Shown piece by piece: positions 45,666 through 57,229 of a DNA stretch of 64,000 nucleotides. The DNA is from Parasponia andersonii. Its lineage: Eukaryota; Streptophyta; Magnoliopsida; Rosales; Cannabaceae. Position 1 is the stretch's first letter. Each line of letters opens with the position of its first letter. The DNA is taken from assembly GCA_002914805.1 (NCBI GenBank), contig JXTB01000166.1:138107-202106 (forward strand), given 5' to 3'. Below the pieces are notes generated by a model. It had not been told where the DNA came from. It did not search any database and saw only the letters and a list, made by a program, of their open reading frames with translations. The position numbers were made by a program, and so were the translations under genes.

Positions 45666-46657
45666 AAATCCTAGAATTGCATCGATAAGCGGTTCATCAA
45701 ACTTTTCCTAATCAATCTATGGGTTCATTTAAAATTGTTCGAGCAACTCTTCGGTAATCCGTCACTCGACTGATTTTTGATTTTCAAACATCAGGATTTC
45801 ATATCCTAAATTTCTTCTATGGGTTCGTCTATCAATCATCTAAAAGTAATTTATTCGATAAGTTAATTGAGAGATTCTGAGATATTCCCATTTTTTTGAA
45901 CAGTTTATCTGAATATGGGGATAGGTTTATATTCGGGGTATTTAGGCCCTACGATTTAATGATTTGTCTTATTTCTACAAATAAGTTCTGTAAATAAAGA
46001 TTTCTGAAAATCGAAGAACAATAAAAGAGGGAGAGAATATATACTAACCTTTTTTCGGAGCCTAAAAAATCGAGATGTTGTCTGAAGGATTGTGGTGGTG
46101 ACTTCGTCGGAGAAGAAGATGAATTTGTGCGAGCTAAAAAACGAAAACGGACGCCGAGAGGATTTTTGTCTTATGGACGCTTCGTATTTCAGAAGAAATG
46201 AAATAGGAACAAGAGGAAATAGGGTTCGAGTTTTGAAGAGGAGGCGGATGGACTTTTGATACACATATATATCTCAAGCATCGTCAAATCACAACCGTAG
46301 ATCAATATATTTAATTTTCAGATCTAATGGCCGAAATTCACGCGTGATTTAATTTTCGAAATTAAAAGAAAATTTTTTCGAAATTTGAAACACCTCAATT
46401 TGAGACAACAGCTGACGTCATCACTATCATCACAAAACGAAGAAGTCCCCTTGGGTTTCGCCATTCTTCTAAGAAAATGTGACACGTAGTTGCGTCTGTC
46501 AGGAAAAAGTACGCGTGGTTCTGAAAAGTGGGGTTTGAAAAATGGTGACTCTTCAAGGATTTTAAGATTATATCATAATATCGCATTTTTAAGCTCGCAT
46601 TTATCAGAGAAGGAAGCTCCATTTTGTCCTAAAAAACTAATAGAGTTGGGAGGCAAT

Positions 46658-47238
46658 TGTTGTGCGGTCTAAAACCTATATGATGGTCAATGCCAAAAAA
46701 AGAAAATTAGCGACCAAATTAGACGCGTCAGGTCGCATGAATTAAGTGGACCTCCTCCAAATGAATTAAGTGCGACCTCCTCCGAAAGGAAACTAGATCA
46801 AGTTTCATTTAGCAGGTAATCTATAAAGGGAAACAAGTTTCTGAATGGAGATCAACCAATCATTCCATTCAAGTTATTACCCAATTATATTATTACTCGA
46901 ATTATATTTTCTGATTATACACTTACCCGTTTTCACAATTGGGAAATATTGAGTCACCTTCACCTATATAAGGGGAACTCAGTATTGCAATTAGGAACTC
47001 TTTTATGGGGCTACACTCTGTATCTCTCTCTTTAGACTCTCTGATCTTAAGACTTAACGAAACTCTTATAATTCTTCCGAAAATAATAAAGAATCGTGGA
47101 TGTAAGTTCATTTTTTTTGGGGCTGAACCACTCTAAAATTCTTATATTTTTATTTATTTTGATTTAATCAACCCTTTTCACACACAAATCATATCTTGTA
47201 ATTTTTTAAATTTATTATCGACAAAACCTCCGTCAACA
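46658..47238 (+). repeat. 3' LTR of element C
   Basis: Starts TGTTGTGCGG and ends CCGTCAACA, with intact TGTTG/CAACA terminal inverted repeats. Preceded by a purine-rich stretch (GAGTTGGGAGGCAA, about 46643-46656) as the polypurine tract. Confidence 0.94.
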
Positions 47239-48140
47239 CTCGGTAACCAATCTATTAACAAGGAACTAGTAATCAAATATAGTTATTCTCGATAACCCAG
47301 GTTCTCGCCGAAGAAGGTCATCCATAAATATAAATCTTTAGAGACTATAACTTTCTTGTTTGCAATACTAATATTTCTCATGACCGAAAAAATGTATAAA
47401 TATAAATGGTGATTGCAACAATAACATTGACTTACTAATTGGGAAGTAATAGACGATCTAATTGGGAATGGAGGATCGAGAATCAAATCATGACGAAGTT
47501 AGGCTTGAAAATTACAAAATCTCAGTTTTTAGATTCGAAAATTTCTGCCATCTCCTCCACTGGATCGACTTTGAAACCTTTAGCCAGGCTTCCTTAGATC
47601 TTCCCGAGCTTGACTCTTCTTCCTGAATTTTCGCTTAAATTGAAAAAAGTATTATTTTTCTAACAAAGACCGTACAAAAATAAGTTAATTTAGCTACACC
47701 GTATTATAGGCATTATTTTTGTAAAAAATAGTACTCCATATCATTATGAGGAAATCAGATGATTCACGGATTTTCGGTTGCTTCTTATGTAGGTACGACG
47801 TATGGAACAAGAAAGAAGTATTCTACGAGTTTTTTAACAAAAGGTTTGATTTATATGTTGCATGACGTCAGCGTCAGGTTGTTAAATTAAAAAATAAAAA
47901 TAAAGTTGAGCACTTCGGTGCCCGATGCGCTGTCAGCACATGCCAGGTGCTGAGTTTTTTTTTTCTTTTTTTTTTAAAAAAACAAAACCTATTTTTAAAT
48001 TTTTTGAAAGATTTTTTTTTTGTCTTTTAATTTTTCTTTTTCTTTTAGTTTTTTCATTAATCTTTTTCTGGAATAGATTGTGCTTTTCTGTTCTAAACTT
48101 ATTTAGTATAGTTTTTTCTAAATAATTTTGTTGGGATAAT
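47239..48140. other. Flank between elements C and B
   Basis: 47243-47447 continues the repeat block split by element C. 47880-48130 is T-rich low-complexity sequence with a GCACTTCGGTGCCCGATGCG phrase, partly echoed near 61960. No gene is seen. The open frame over 47925-48125 is a product of T-runs. Confidence 0.5.
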
Positions 48141-48972
48141 TGTTGGATCAGTTTTCACCAGCTGTCCACGTGTCTCTGAACTGCTGATGTTGTATTCTCC
48201 AACTGTCCATGTATCCTTACTATCCCAAAGAGCTTTTGACTTTAGGTAAGGTCGGAAAGGCGGGGAAGGCCACCTGTAAAGACTCTCCGATACTTAAGTC
48301 AGTTGTTTATCTTTGATTCAGGGTTGCAAAGATTTAGTTTTTCTTTGTATGAATATATCTTTGTCTCTTGCTCATAAACTTTTAAAGATTTCTTTTTGTA
48401 TGCATACATGCCCCCTCTTTTCGGGGACGCATGACTCATATATATAGTCCTGGAACTGTGAACCTCATAGTTCTCAATCCCAGGACCGAGTACTTTTTCT
48501 CATCTGGACTTACTCCAGAGATCACGGGCTGAGATTACCGTGATTCTCCCTGTATCGTCGTGGCCTAGTTTCTGCCGTCCCCTATGGCTCGAGTATGTCA
48601 GGGACGAGACTTTGACAAACTGCCGTTCTGTTAGGACGGTTTGTCCAATGTGCACACCTACTCAGGATCGCATTAAATGCTCTGTCTGGGTCTGGAGTTA
48701 TGAGTTGCTTCCCACTGTACTCTAGTGGAAGACCCTTGAGGCTCCCGACTCTCAGCTATTGAGGTAAGAATCGGACTTGGCCGAGTCCATCCAGGGTCTG
48801 GGATGGGCTCGGCCCTAGTCTCGGATAGCCCATGGGCCTATACGGTACCACGTGCAACTCGCGTGGCCTTTAATTGGTCACTTTGGACACATGTCAGACG
48901 GTATGCCCCATTTATGACCTGTTCTGCCACTTAATCATCCACGTGGTGTATGATTTAGGAACGGGTCCCATA
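48141..48972 (-). repeat. 3' LTR of element B
   Basis: Plus-strand ends TGTTGGATCA and GGGTCCCATA; the outer CA has become TA. Contains the TATA-side inverted repeat at 48446-48487. A G-rich polypurine tract (AAATGGGGGCAGT on the element strand) abuts it at 48973-48987. Confidence 0.93.
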
Positions 48973-49310
48973 ACTGCCCCCATTTCCCTATTTAATGGAT
49001 TTGTATCCATCAAGTGGGGAAATCATTTCTCCGTTCCTCCAATTTGAGGGATACACGTGGCTCCCCAATTGCCGACACCGAGGCACGCCATCCTGTGTCA
49101 TAATTTTTTCAAATTTTGAAATTCTGACACTTCGGTCTTCCTTGCCCTAACTTCTCCAGGAAAAAATCTTCGGCTCCCCCTTTATAAAAGCCGCATTTAC
49201 GCTCGTTTGTTACTTTACCAAAATCTCCAATCATTCTAGTTTTCTAAAATCTTAGGTTTTCTGACTTCTCCCCTTATTAGAAACTTTTACTTCTTTTGAT
49301 CGTATCCAGA

Positions 49311-52300
49311 ATGATGGCCTCGAACCAAAACCAAAAACTTTGCCCCGTCGTGGATTCAGAGTTGGATTCGTTGAAGAGACAGCTCTACTTCCCTGACGGA
49401 GTTACGTTGCAAAGGGTCGAGGGCCCCACAGATTGGTACCTTCGGCCCTCTGCCCCCGAAGCCTCTATCATTTTGGGGAGGAGGCATCTGGAATGGCTGC
49501 AGTTTCCCCTTCCTTCCCTGATCCATTAGTTCTTTTCTCTGACGGGGATCCACCTGATGCAGTTGAACGCTAACAGGGTTATGATCTTGATGGGGCTCTC
49601 TGCCCTATCAGTTCTCTATAACATACATATCGACCTGGAGGTGGTCTTTTATGCCTACAAGCTCACCCTTATCCCCAAAAAGAGCTCCTACCCCACTTTC
49701 TACCTCTAATTGCTCCTGGGACACCATATTTTCTGGGGCTTGCCGAGGTCGGACAAGTAATGGGACTCCCACTCTAGGCTGTATGCCATCGGAGGGGCGT
49801 GGTGCTCTCCTTGGGTGAATGGAGAGCACTTCCAAGTTCCTTCATTTTTTTCTGCAGAGTAAGTACTAGGTCGTGATTTTTGGGTCTGCGTTCACCTCGT
49901 CCGTTATCGCTAATGATATTTTTCCTTGTGCAGCCTCTACGGAAGAAAACAGGTTTGAGCCACAATTATCGGCAGGACGGCTCAAGGAGCTGGAGGGGAT
50001 CGTCATCTTTAGGACCCCTGGGGATTGCCAACACATCCAGGCCATCTTGAACCCCTAGGTGATGAATATGATGCCTAGGATGGTCTCATACCTTCCCTTC
50101 CCGCTGGATACCTAGGTCATCACAAAGCACCTGCGGAGCCAGCTTGACGCCCCGGCTCTAAACCGGTTCCGCTAGGATGAGCAGAATCGCATTGCCATGG
50201 TGGGTCATCAGGTTATGGCTTTGAGCTAGCTGGCGGGTCCCTACGACCTGGTGGCGCCGACTAGTCACGAGCTCGAAGAGGCCGTGAGGCTCGTGGCCAA
50301 GGAGTGCGTTAGGCTTCGTAGAAAGGAAACCACCGCCCCCAAGAGAGTTAAGGGTGAGTTCATTTTCGCATTCTGGAGCTCCGTCGATCAGGTTATGGCT
50401 GCATTCTAACTGTGTTGCTTACTTTTTATAGGTTCAGATGCAAGCCCTTCGGCAGACCCTTCCCTAGTCAAGGGGAGTGCCGCTGTGCACAAGGCTCGCT
50501 CCAAGGTATCTGCTGGTCGGCATCTTATGGTGTTTTCAGAGGACGAAGCACCTGTGGTCCCCTCTTTCGGTGCGAGCGGACCTCCGACTCGGGAGACGAC
50601 GGCCATAAAAGTCGCATATGGCAAGGGGGCACTTTCGAGCCTGCCCGGGGAATCCACTGCTCTGAACTCTTCCACCCCCAACTCCGGTTCGAAGATAAGC
50701 ACAGGATCTGGTGCTGCTTTCCCCCGTAGGGAGATTACTGAGCTTAGCAGGGGGGCTCCGAGGTCGAAATCTCGGCAGTCTTCCCCTCTCCCGGTCCCAA
50801 TAAAGCGGCGTCACGAGGCTGACTCGTCCAAAGACAAGAAAGGCCCAGCAGGGAAGAGGGGCAGGGCTACCCCCTCCACCGACAGCGATGACGACGGGGC
50901 CACGCTGACCCTCATGAGAGGGAGACGGTCTATGCACGGTAGCCCGTTAGGGGGAATTGGTTAAGATAAGACCGAAAAATCACATTCAGACGGGTCTCCA
51001 AAGGAGGTGGCAACCGAAACTGCCAACACAGCAGTAGTTGCCGTGGTGTTTTCTGCTGAGGATGCGCTGCCCCCAGTTGTCACCGAAGGCGTGCTCGGCG
51101 ACACCCAGCTTTCCACCGTCCCCACCACCGCTGCTTCGGGAGCGTTGAAAAGAACTACAGGAGCGTGTCCGATGGGGGGAGACGGTGTCCTCGCGGTTGG
51201 CGGGGTAGAGTCGTGTTCCTCAGACGCGGACAATGCCCAAGGAGAGGGTCCAGCTGCAGAGCTCGAGCTGGAGGCACTCTCCTTGGAGAACGTTGAGCTC
51301 ATCCCTGGCCATAACATTGCGGAGGTTTGGCTCGTCTGGCCGCCACCTCCATATTTTTCGGCATCCTTGCTGAACATTGACCTCATTTTCTTGTATCTTG
51401 CAGCTAACCACCGTCCAGTCCTTCTGTTCTTCTCGTGTCAGAGAGCTGACCGGGGAGTTGAACTCCCGTTCTGCATTGGCCGAGCGGAGCAAGGCTGCCA
51501 TTGCCAAGTTGAGGGCTGACTTAGACTTGTATCGGAGCTTGGATGAGGCTAGGATTGGCAGCGCGGTGGCTCACGCTCTGAGTGTCGAGAGGGTCAAGCG
51601 TGAGGAGCTGGTTGCAAAGTTGGCCGAGGTGGAGGCCGATAGGCTCGCTCAATCTGAGGCTATAAGGCTAGCCTAAAACGAGCTCAGGGTCAAGGAGCAA
51701 GAGCTACAGAATGCAGGGACAGAGATGGGGCTAGCTTCCATCGCTCGCGATAGGGCCGTCGATGATGCTAAAGAAGCGAGGAAAGCCGAGGCGAAAGCTA
51801 AACTGGAGGCCTATTCTCTGCTACACAGACTCGACCAGTCCAATGAGGTAAACCGACATCTTTACTTGGATCACAAAAAATTGATGGGGTCTCATGCAGA
51901 GTTGTCTTGCAGGCATGGTGAAGACCTCGCCGACATTAACACTCTTCTGGTCGACTTGTCACAGCGGCAAGCAGAGCTGAGGGATAGACTGGCGGACGTG
52001 GAGAAACTGAAGACGAGGTACCAGAGGCAGGTGGATGTCCTTTCTACGGAGAGCTATAGGTCTATCTGGGAGAACAGGGAATTCGAAGGCCACGCGGAGG
52101 TGGTAATGCCAGACCAGTTTGATGAGCAGAAAGACGTCGAGAGGGACAATTATTCCGTCAAGCACTATATGCAGCAGCTAGGGGATGAGATCAACATTGT
52201 TTACCCTACAGATGTGCTGAAGATGCTCAACAAAGAAAAAGACGGGCCCTCTACATCCGCCTTTGTAGCCAAGGAGATTGTCCTCGCTTCTGGTCCGCTA

Positions 52301-52348
52301 GAGCAAGCCTCGGAGGTTCCTGGCGGTCAGCCTGATCTTGGAGCCTAA
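49311..52348 (+). pseudogene. Antisense gene between integrase and 3' LTR of element B (PF04195-like, spliced)
   Basis: Transcribed opposite to gag-pol. From ATG 49311 the N-terminus (LKRQLYFPDGVTLQ; LEWLQFPLPSLIH; FSLTGIHLMQLNANRVMILMG) matches the plant 'putative gypsy type transposon' family. Likely GT..AG introns lie at about 49859-49933 (GTAAGT..GTGCAG) and 50354-50431 (GTGAGT..TTATAG), and a third acceptor is at about 51402 (CTTGCAG). The middle is Ser/Pro-rich with a basic, nuclear-signal-like KRR...KDKKGPAGKRGR (about 50806-50862). The C-terminal third (51390-52165) is a strong coiled coil rich in E, A, L and R. Several stops (for example in exon 1 and near 51676) show decay; after the stop at 52346 the reading can be followed to 52471. 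Function unknown. Confidence 0.7.
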
Positions 52349-52635
52349 ATTGGCGATGGGTCTGGCGCGGTCATTTTGTCCAGCGATGATTCTGACCCTG
52401 GTACACCACCCTCTGCCGGATCTGGTCCAAGTGCCGAAACTGGCTACGCTCCCCTGGCTGGAGGTAATTAGGACCTCTTACTCTGTGCATTTGTAAAGTT
52501 GACCCTTGTTGTAACCATCCATTTAAATAATAGAAACTGTGCTGTTTTCCCAAGTTTATTCCCTTCTCTCACTCTTTTTGTTGACCGCAACTAGCATTTT
52601 ATTATACGATGTGATTTCTATATTACGATCATTTT

Positions 52636-53245
52636 CGAGGTCTGCTAGCAAGTTTTTGGTTGCACAGCTCTTTCCTCTTCGTACGTTTTCTCGGACCATC
52701 AGTTAACATTTTATTGCATGATGTGACTTCCATAGTACGACCATTTTCGAGTTCTGCTGGTAAGTTTTTGGTTGCGCAGCTCTTTCTTCTTCGTACATTT
52801 TCTTATGCCATCGGCTAACATTTTATTGCACGATGTGATTCCCATAGTATGATCGTTTTCGAGGTCTGCTGGCAAGTTTTTGGTTGTGCTGCTCCTTCCT
52901 CTTCGTACGTTTTCTCGGGTCGTCGGCAAGCGACGTGATCCCCGCATATGATCTTTATGAGGTTTGCTAGCAAGTTTTTGGTTGCGCAGCTCTTTGCTCT
53001 TCGTACATTTTCTCGGGTCATCGACAAGTGACGCGATCCCTTCAGTACAATCTTTATGAGGTCTGCTGGCAAGTTTTTAGTTGCGCAGTTCTTTCCTCTT
53101 CGTACTTTGTCATCGGCAAACAACGTGATCCCCGCAGTACGATCTTTATGAGGTTTGCTGGCAAGTTTTTGATTGCGCAGCTCTTTCCTCTTTGTACTTT
53201 TTCTCAAGTCATCGGTAAGCGACGTGATCCCTGCGGTATGATTCT
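52636..53245. repeat. Tandem repeat (about 92-113 bp units) in the 3' region of element B
   Basis: Six units beginning at about 52636, 52748, 52860, 52958, 53057 and 53149, plus a partial one near 53240. Each contains GAGGTCTGCTGGCAAG, TTTTTGGTTGCGCAGCTC and TTCCTCTTCGTAC, followed by a TCGGCAAGCGACGTGATCCC-like segment. The first units are longer (112-113 bp) than the later ones (92-99 bp). The array sits between the integrase end (53407) and the antisense gene, the hypervariable 3' region of Tat elements that is known to seed satellite DNA. Confidence 0.92.
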
Positions 53246-53406
53246 TGATTGCGCGAATAGTGCCTGGGGTCTGCCATTGTGGGCAGACCCCTTTTCCATA
53301 GCAATCCAAAGGATAAATTCGTGTGGCAGAAAACTTCACCTGTTTTGGAATTAAGTTTTTTAATAATATAAGCATTTACATGGGTCTTACGACATTTACA
53401 TGTGTC

Positions 53407-54600
53407 TCACACGTGATACTTTTTCAAGTGCTGAGAGTTCCACGTGTTCGGTAGGCTCTTCCCAGTCTTGAGTTCTTTCAGGACATATGCACTATTGTTA
53501 AGTGCTTTGATCACCTCACAAGGTCCAACCCATTTGGAGTCTAGCTTCGAGGAATTCCCTATTCTGACCTTAAAGACCCAATCTCCGGCGTTAAATCGAC
53601 GAGCGTTAACCTTCTTTGCATAGTAGGACCTGGCCTACTGGTGTTATGGGGCCAGGTGGACCAGGGCTATATTTCTCATTTCTTCCAGGAGGTCTGTGTT
53701 GTGGCTTAGCTGCTGCTCATTCAGTGGGGCATCTCTTACTACTTCGGAGCAAAGGGTCTGGAGGCCAATCTCGGTCGGGATCATAGCCTCAACCCGTAGA
53801 CCATAGCGAATGGCGTTCTTCCCGTCGAACTCCGCTCCGTAGTTCGATGGGCCCACACAATGGCCGGTAGCTCTTCTAACCACCTTCCTTTAGCTTCCTG
53901 CAAGTTCTTTTTGATATTGCTAAATATGGCCTTGTTCGTTGCCTCTGCTTGGCGGTTTTCCTGAGGGTAGTTCACGGATGAGAAACTGAGCCTTATATCA
54001 TACATCTCACACAGTTCCTTAAGCTTAGCATTCTAGAACTATGTGCCATGATCAGCGTGGATATCTTTCGGAATCCCGTATCGACAGATTATGTTTTTCC
54101 AAATGAATTTAATTGTGTCTACCTTACTAACGGTCATGTTGGCTTCAACTTCTACCCATTTGGTGAAATAATCTATGGCCAGCAAGACGTACCTTCTTCC
54201 CTTTGGACTTCTGGGGAGCTCTCCGACGATGTCCAGGCCCTATTTGGCAAATGGCCAAGGAGTTATGTTCGAATGGAGTTCCTCCGTGGGTTGGCATTTC
54301 ATAGGGGCGAACTTTTAGCACTTATCACATTTCTTGACAAATTGGGCCGCCTCGGTCATCATGTATGGCCAAAAGTATCCAGCCGTCAGAGCCTTGTGGG
54401 TGAGGCTACGTCCGCCAGAGTGGTTGCCGCATACTCCCTCGTGGATTTCCTCCATCAGTTTATGCACTTCGACGGGACCTACACACCACAGCATCGGTCC
54501 TATTTTCGATCTCCTATACAGTCGCTCCCCCACCATCGAGTATTTGGCAGCCTTCAGTCTGATCGACCTTGTTTCTCGGGGGTCCGCGGGTAGGTTTTCC
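53407..54600 (-). pseudogene. Integrase of element B
   Basis: The zinc-binding part at about 54475-54315 (HEGVCGNHSGG...FVKKCDKC) precedes the catalytic core with GLDIVG (first D, about 54225), a D in HADHGT (about 54040) and E in NRQAEATNKAI (about 53935). The C-terminal domain (53620-53407) has FKVRIGNSSKLDSKWVGP and ends in NSQHLKKYHV with a TGA stop. Few stops interrupt it (for example near 54031). All three catalytic acidic residues are still encoded. Confidence 0.87.
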
Positions 54601-55277
54601 AATGCCAAATACTGGGTGATGGGTTTCATCCACCCCTCGTCTGCAGAGCTGGTTGCAAATACATGGCGTGCGGAGGTCTCTGAAGGGTCCTTCATGCTCT
54701 CACCCTCTAGGAGAATCTCTGCATTTCTGGTCATTCCCCCGATCGACGCGCTCTTAGCTAGCTCATCGGCCTTCTGGTTCATCTCCCTGGGAACCTGTTC
54801 GATATTGAAACTGCTAAAGCGGGCTTTTGCCCCTATTACCTTGGAGAAGTACCTGTGTATTCTCGGCTCTTTTACGTCAAAGTCTCCCCTGACCTGACCC
54901 GCGATCAACTTCGAGTCGGTCTTTACTGCGATGCTCTCTACTCCGAAGTGCAGAGCTAGTTCAAGCCCTTACAACAGTGCCTCGTACTCTGCCTCGTTTT
55001 TCGCTGCTTAGAAACTGAGCCTCAAAGCTTTCTCTGCTCTGAGTCCTGTTGGGATCTGTAGGACTATCCTGATATCTGACCCCGAGGCATTCATGGATCC
55101 GTCGGTGTAGAGGGTCTAGGCTGAAGAGGGGCGAGGCTGAGATGTCTGGAGTAGGTCGTGCAGCTCGCCGAAGGATTTGATTTCCACCAGGATATCCGCC
55201 ATAACTTGCCCTTTCTTTGCCACTCGAGGCTAATACTCGATGTCATATATCCCCAATTTGATGGCCCACTTAGTTAG
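54601..55277 (-). pseudogene. Second (archaeal-type) RNase H of element B and tether
   Basis: On the minus strand: tether with IEYxPRVAKKGQ, then LYTDGSMN (catalytic D kept, unlike element A), NEAEYEALL, VKTDSKLIAGQVRGDFD and PREMNQKADELAKSA. The coding stretch from MIAGQV onward is open into the integrase zinc region. Stops occur upstream near 55017 and 55230. Confidence 0.8.
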
Positions 55278-55907
55278 TCATCCCAATAGGTCCGGCCTGG
55301 CCAAGATTTGCCGGATAGGGAAATCTATATACACAGTGATCGAGTATGCCTCAAAGTATTGCCTGAGTCTCTTCTTAGCATTGACCAGAGCGAGGACCAG
55401 TTTCTCTACCATACTGTATCGTGTCTCGGCATCCAGAAGCATGCGGCTTATATAAAACACCGGCTTCTGCTTGCTATCTTCCTCAACGAATAGTACGGTG
55501 CTGATCGCTACTTTGGACACTGCTAAATAAGCGTATAGGCGCTCCCCCTCTGCTGGGAAAGCCAGGATAGGAGGATGACTTAAGTACAGCTTGAGATCTG
55601 TTAGTGCCTTGTCTTGCTCCTCCCCCCAGATGACAGTGGTGCTTCTCTTTAGACACTGGAAGAAAGGCTTACATCGGTCAGACATCTTAGAGACGAATTG
55701 GCTAAGAGTGGCTATCTTCCCGACTAGGCGCTGGACCTCCTGAATAGTCGAGGGTCTTTGCACATCTGTGATCGAGGACAACTGGGTCGGGTTGGCCTCA
55801 ATACCCCTTCTGCTCACGATGTGCCCCAGGAACTGGCCAGAGGACACCCGAATGCACATTTCTTGGGGTTCAGACGCATCTGATATTGCCTCAAAATCTG
55901 TAAACAT
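55278..55907 (-). pseudogene. First RNase H of element B
   Basis: 209 open codons: [81 protein letters not shown]. Uninterrupted, so better preserved than the same domain in element A. The frame changes relative to RT near 55870. Confidence 0.85.
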
Positions 55908-56677
55908 TCGTCTAGATGTCTCAGATGGTCCGAAGCTTTTCTACTCTTTATGACCATGTCGTCGATGTAGACTTCCATAGTCTTCCCTAGTAGCCCGGCA
56001 AACATTTTGTTCATGAGTCTCTGGTAGGTTGCCCCCGCGTTCTTCAAACCAAATAGTATGCGTCTATAATAGTACAGACCTCGCTTCATAATAAATGCCG
56101 TGTGGGTTTAATCTTCCTCGTACAGGGGGTTCTGGTTGTACCCAAAGTAGGCATCTAGGAAGCTCATCCTGTCGAATCCCACCGTTGCATCTACCATTTG
56201 GTTGATCCTTGACAGGGGGGAAGCTATCCTTCGGGTAGGCCTTGTTCAGGTTGGCGAAGTCTATGCAAGTACAATCATCGCCATTTTTCTTCTTCACCAC
56301 CACCGGGTTGGAGACCCAGCACAGGTATACGCATTCCATGATTAGGCCATTCTCCAATTGCGTCTCTACCTCCTTGTTGATCACCCTGTTTTTCTCTGGG
56401 GTGAACCTTCGAGGTCTCTGCCTATCGAAGGGAAATTGGGGTCTATGTTCAGCCGGTGGTAGGCATGTGCGGGGTCTATCCTGGGCATGTCGTCGTGGGA
56501 CCAGGCAAAGACGTCTTCATTTTGCCTCAGGAACCCCAACATCTCGTTCTTTTCCTTCTTTAGCAGCAGGGCCCCGATTAAGACTACCTTCACCAGTTCT
56601 GCCTCTTTCAAAGGGACTGCTACTAGCTCCTCGATCGTAGATTCTGGCCCGTCAGACTCCTCTTCGATCCACTTCAT
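55814..56677 (-). pseudogene. Reverse transcriptase of element B
   Basis: Starts around KWIEEESDGPES (56670). Contains WSHDDMPRIDP, ENGLIMECVYLCWVSNPVVVKKK, then frameshifts near 56210 and 56110, and continues as [23 protein letters not shown] with the catalytic YIDDMVIKS at about 55965. The DAYSGYNQ block is scrambled by the frameshifts. Confidence 0.85.
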
Positions 56678-56782
56678 GTATGCTGGCAGGCGGTCCTTTG
56701 ATTGCTATCTGTCCCTTGTCGAGGTGCTCGCGCTCGCATCAGCTCCCCTCAGGGCGGTTGAAAAATATTTCCTCACAGAGGC

Positions 56783-57193
56783 CTAGTCTCTTTTGATGTC
56801 TATCGTATAGGTACCATCCCTTGATAGACATCTTAAGACCTGGTGGAGGGTGGAGGCGACCCCATGCATGGCGTGGATCCATCCTCTCCCCATGATGACG
56901 TTGAAGGAGGACTGGCAGTCCATGACGATGAAATCCACGTCCAAGCATCTCTCCGCAGCACAGACCTTCATGGTCATGATGCCCAAGGGGCTGACCTTAG
57001 TACTGTCGAAAGCGAACAGTGGCTGACAGGTTAGCCTGACCGTGTTTCGATTCAAGCCCATGCTCTCGAACGTGTTGAGGAACAGGACATCGACACTGCT
57101 CTCACCATTGATCAAGACCCTTCCAACCAACGTGGAGTCGATCTGCAGCTTAATCACTAAGGGGTCGTCATGAGGCAGGTGCACCGTGGTCAA
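56783..57193 (-). pseudogene. Protease of element B, catalytic Asp changed
   Basis: Retropepsin-like domain with HDDPLVIKLQI at the N-terminus and VIMGRGWIHAMHGV at the distal motif. The active-site loop reads VLINGESSVDVLF where element A has VLVDGGSSVDILF: the catalytic D is N and a G is E, both explained by single G-to-A type changes on the coding strand. This copy cannot be an active protease. Confidence 0.82.
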
Positions 57194-57229
57194 ATCTGGC
57201 TAGGTGAAGGCGATGGGGGTTGTAGAGGC

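Larger units (their letters stand above)
35014..47238 (+). mobile_element. Ty3/gypsy Tat-type LTR retrotransposon, element C (complete, broken)
   Basis: Two 581-bp LTRs (35014-35594 and 46658-47238) flank gag, protease remnant, RT, RNase H, second RNase H, integrase, and an antisense gene before the 3' LTR. Flanking 5-mers CTCAG (35009-35013) and CTCGG (47239-47243) are a target duplication with one substitution. The left LTR start has decayed from TGTTG to TATTA. By eye the LTRs differ at roughly 18 positions in the first 210, almost all transitions, so it is old. It belongs to a different Tat family from A and B and hosts a nested solo LTR at 37191-38881. Confidence 0.95.

Noticed and set aside
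45956..46264. 102-codon minus-strand open frame near the 3' LTR of element C as the N-terminus of the antisense gene
   Set aside because: The translation is Ser/Phe/Leu-biased with no family motif. It more likely lies in the leader or promoter of the antisense gene.
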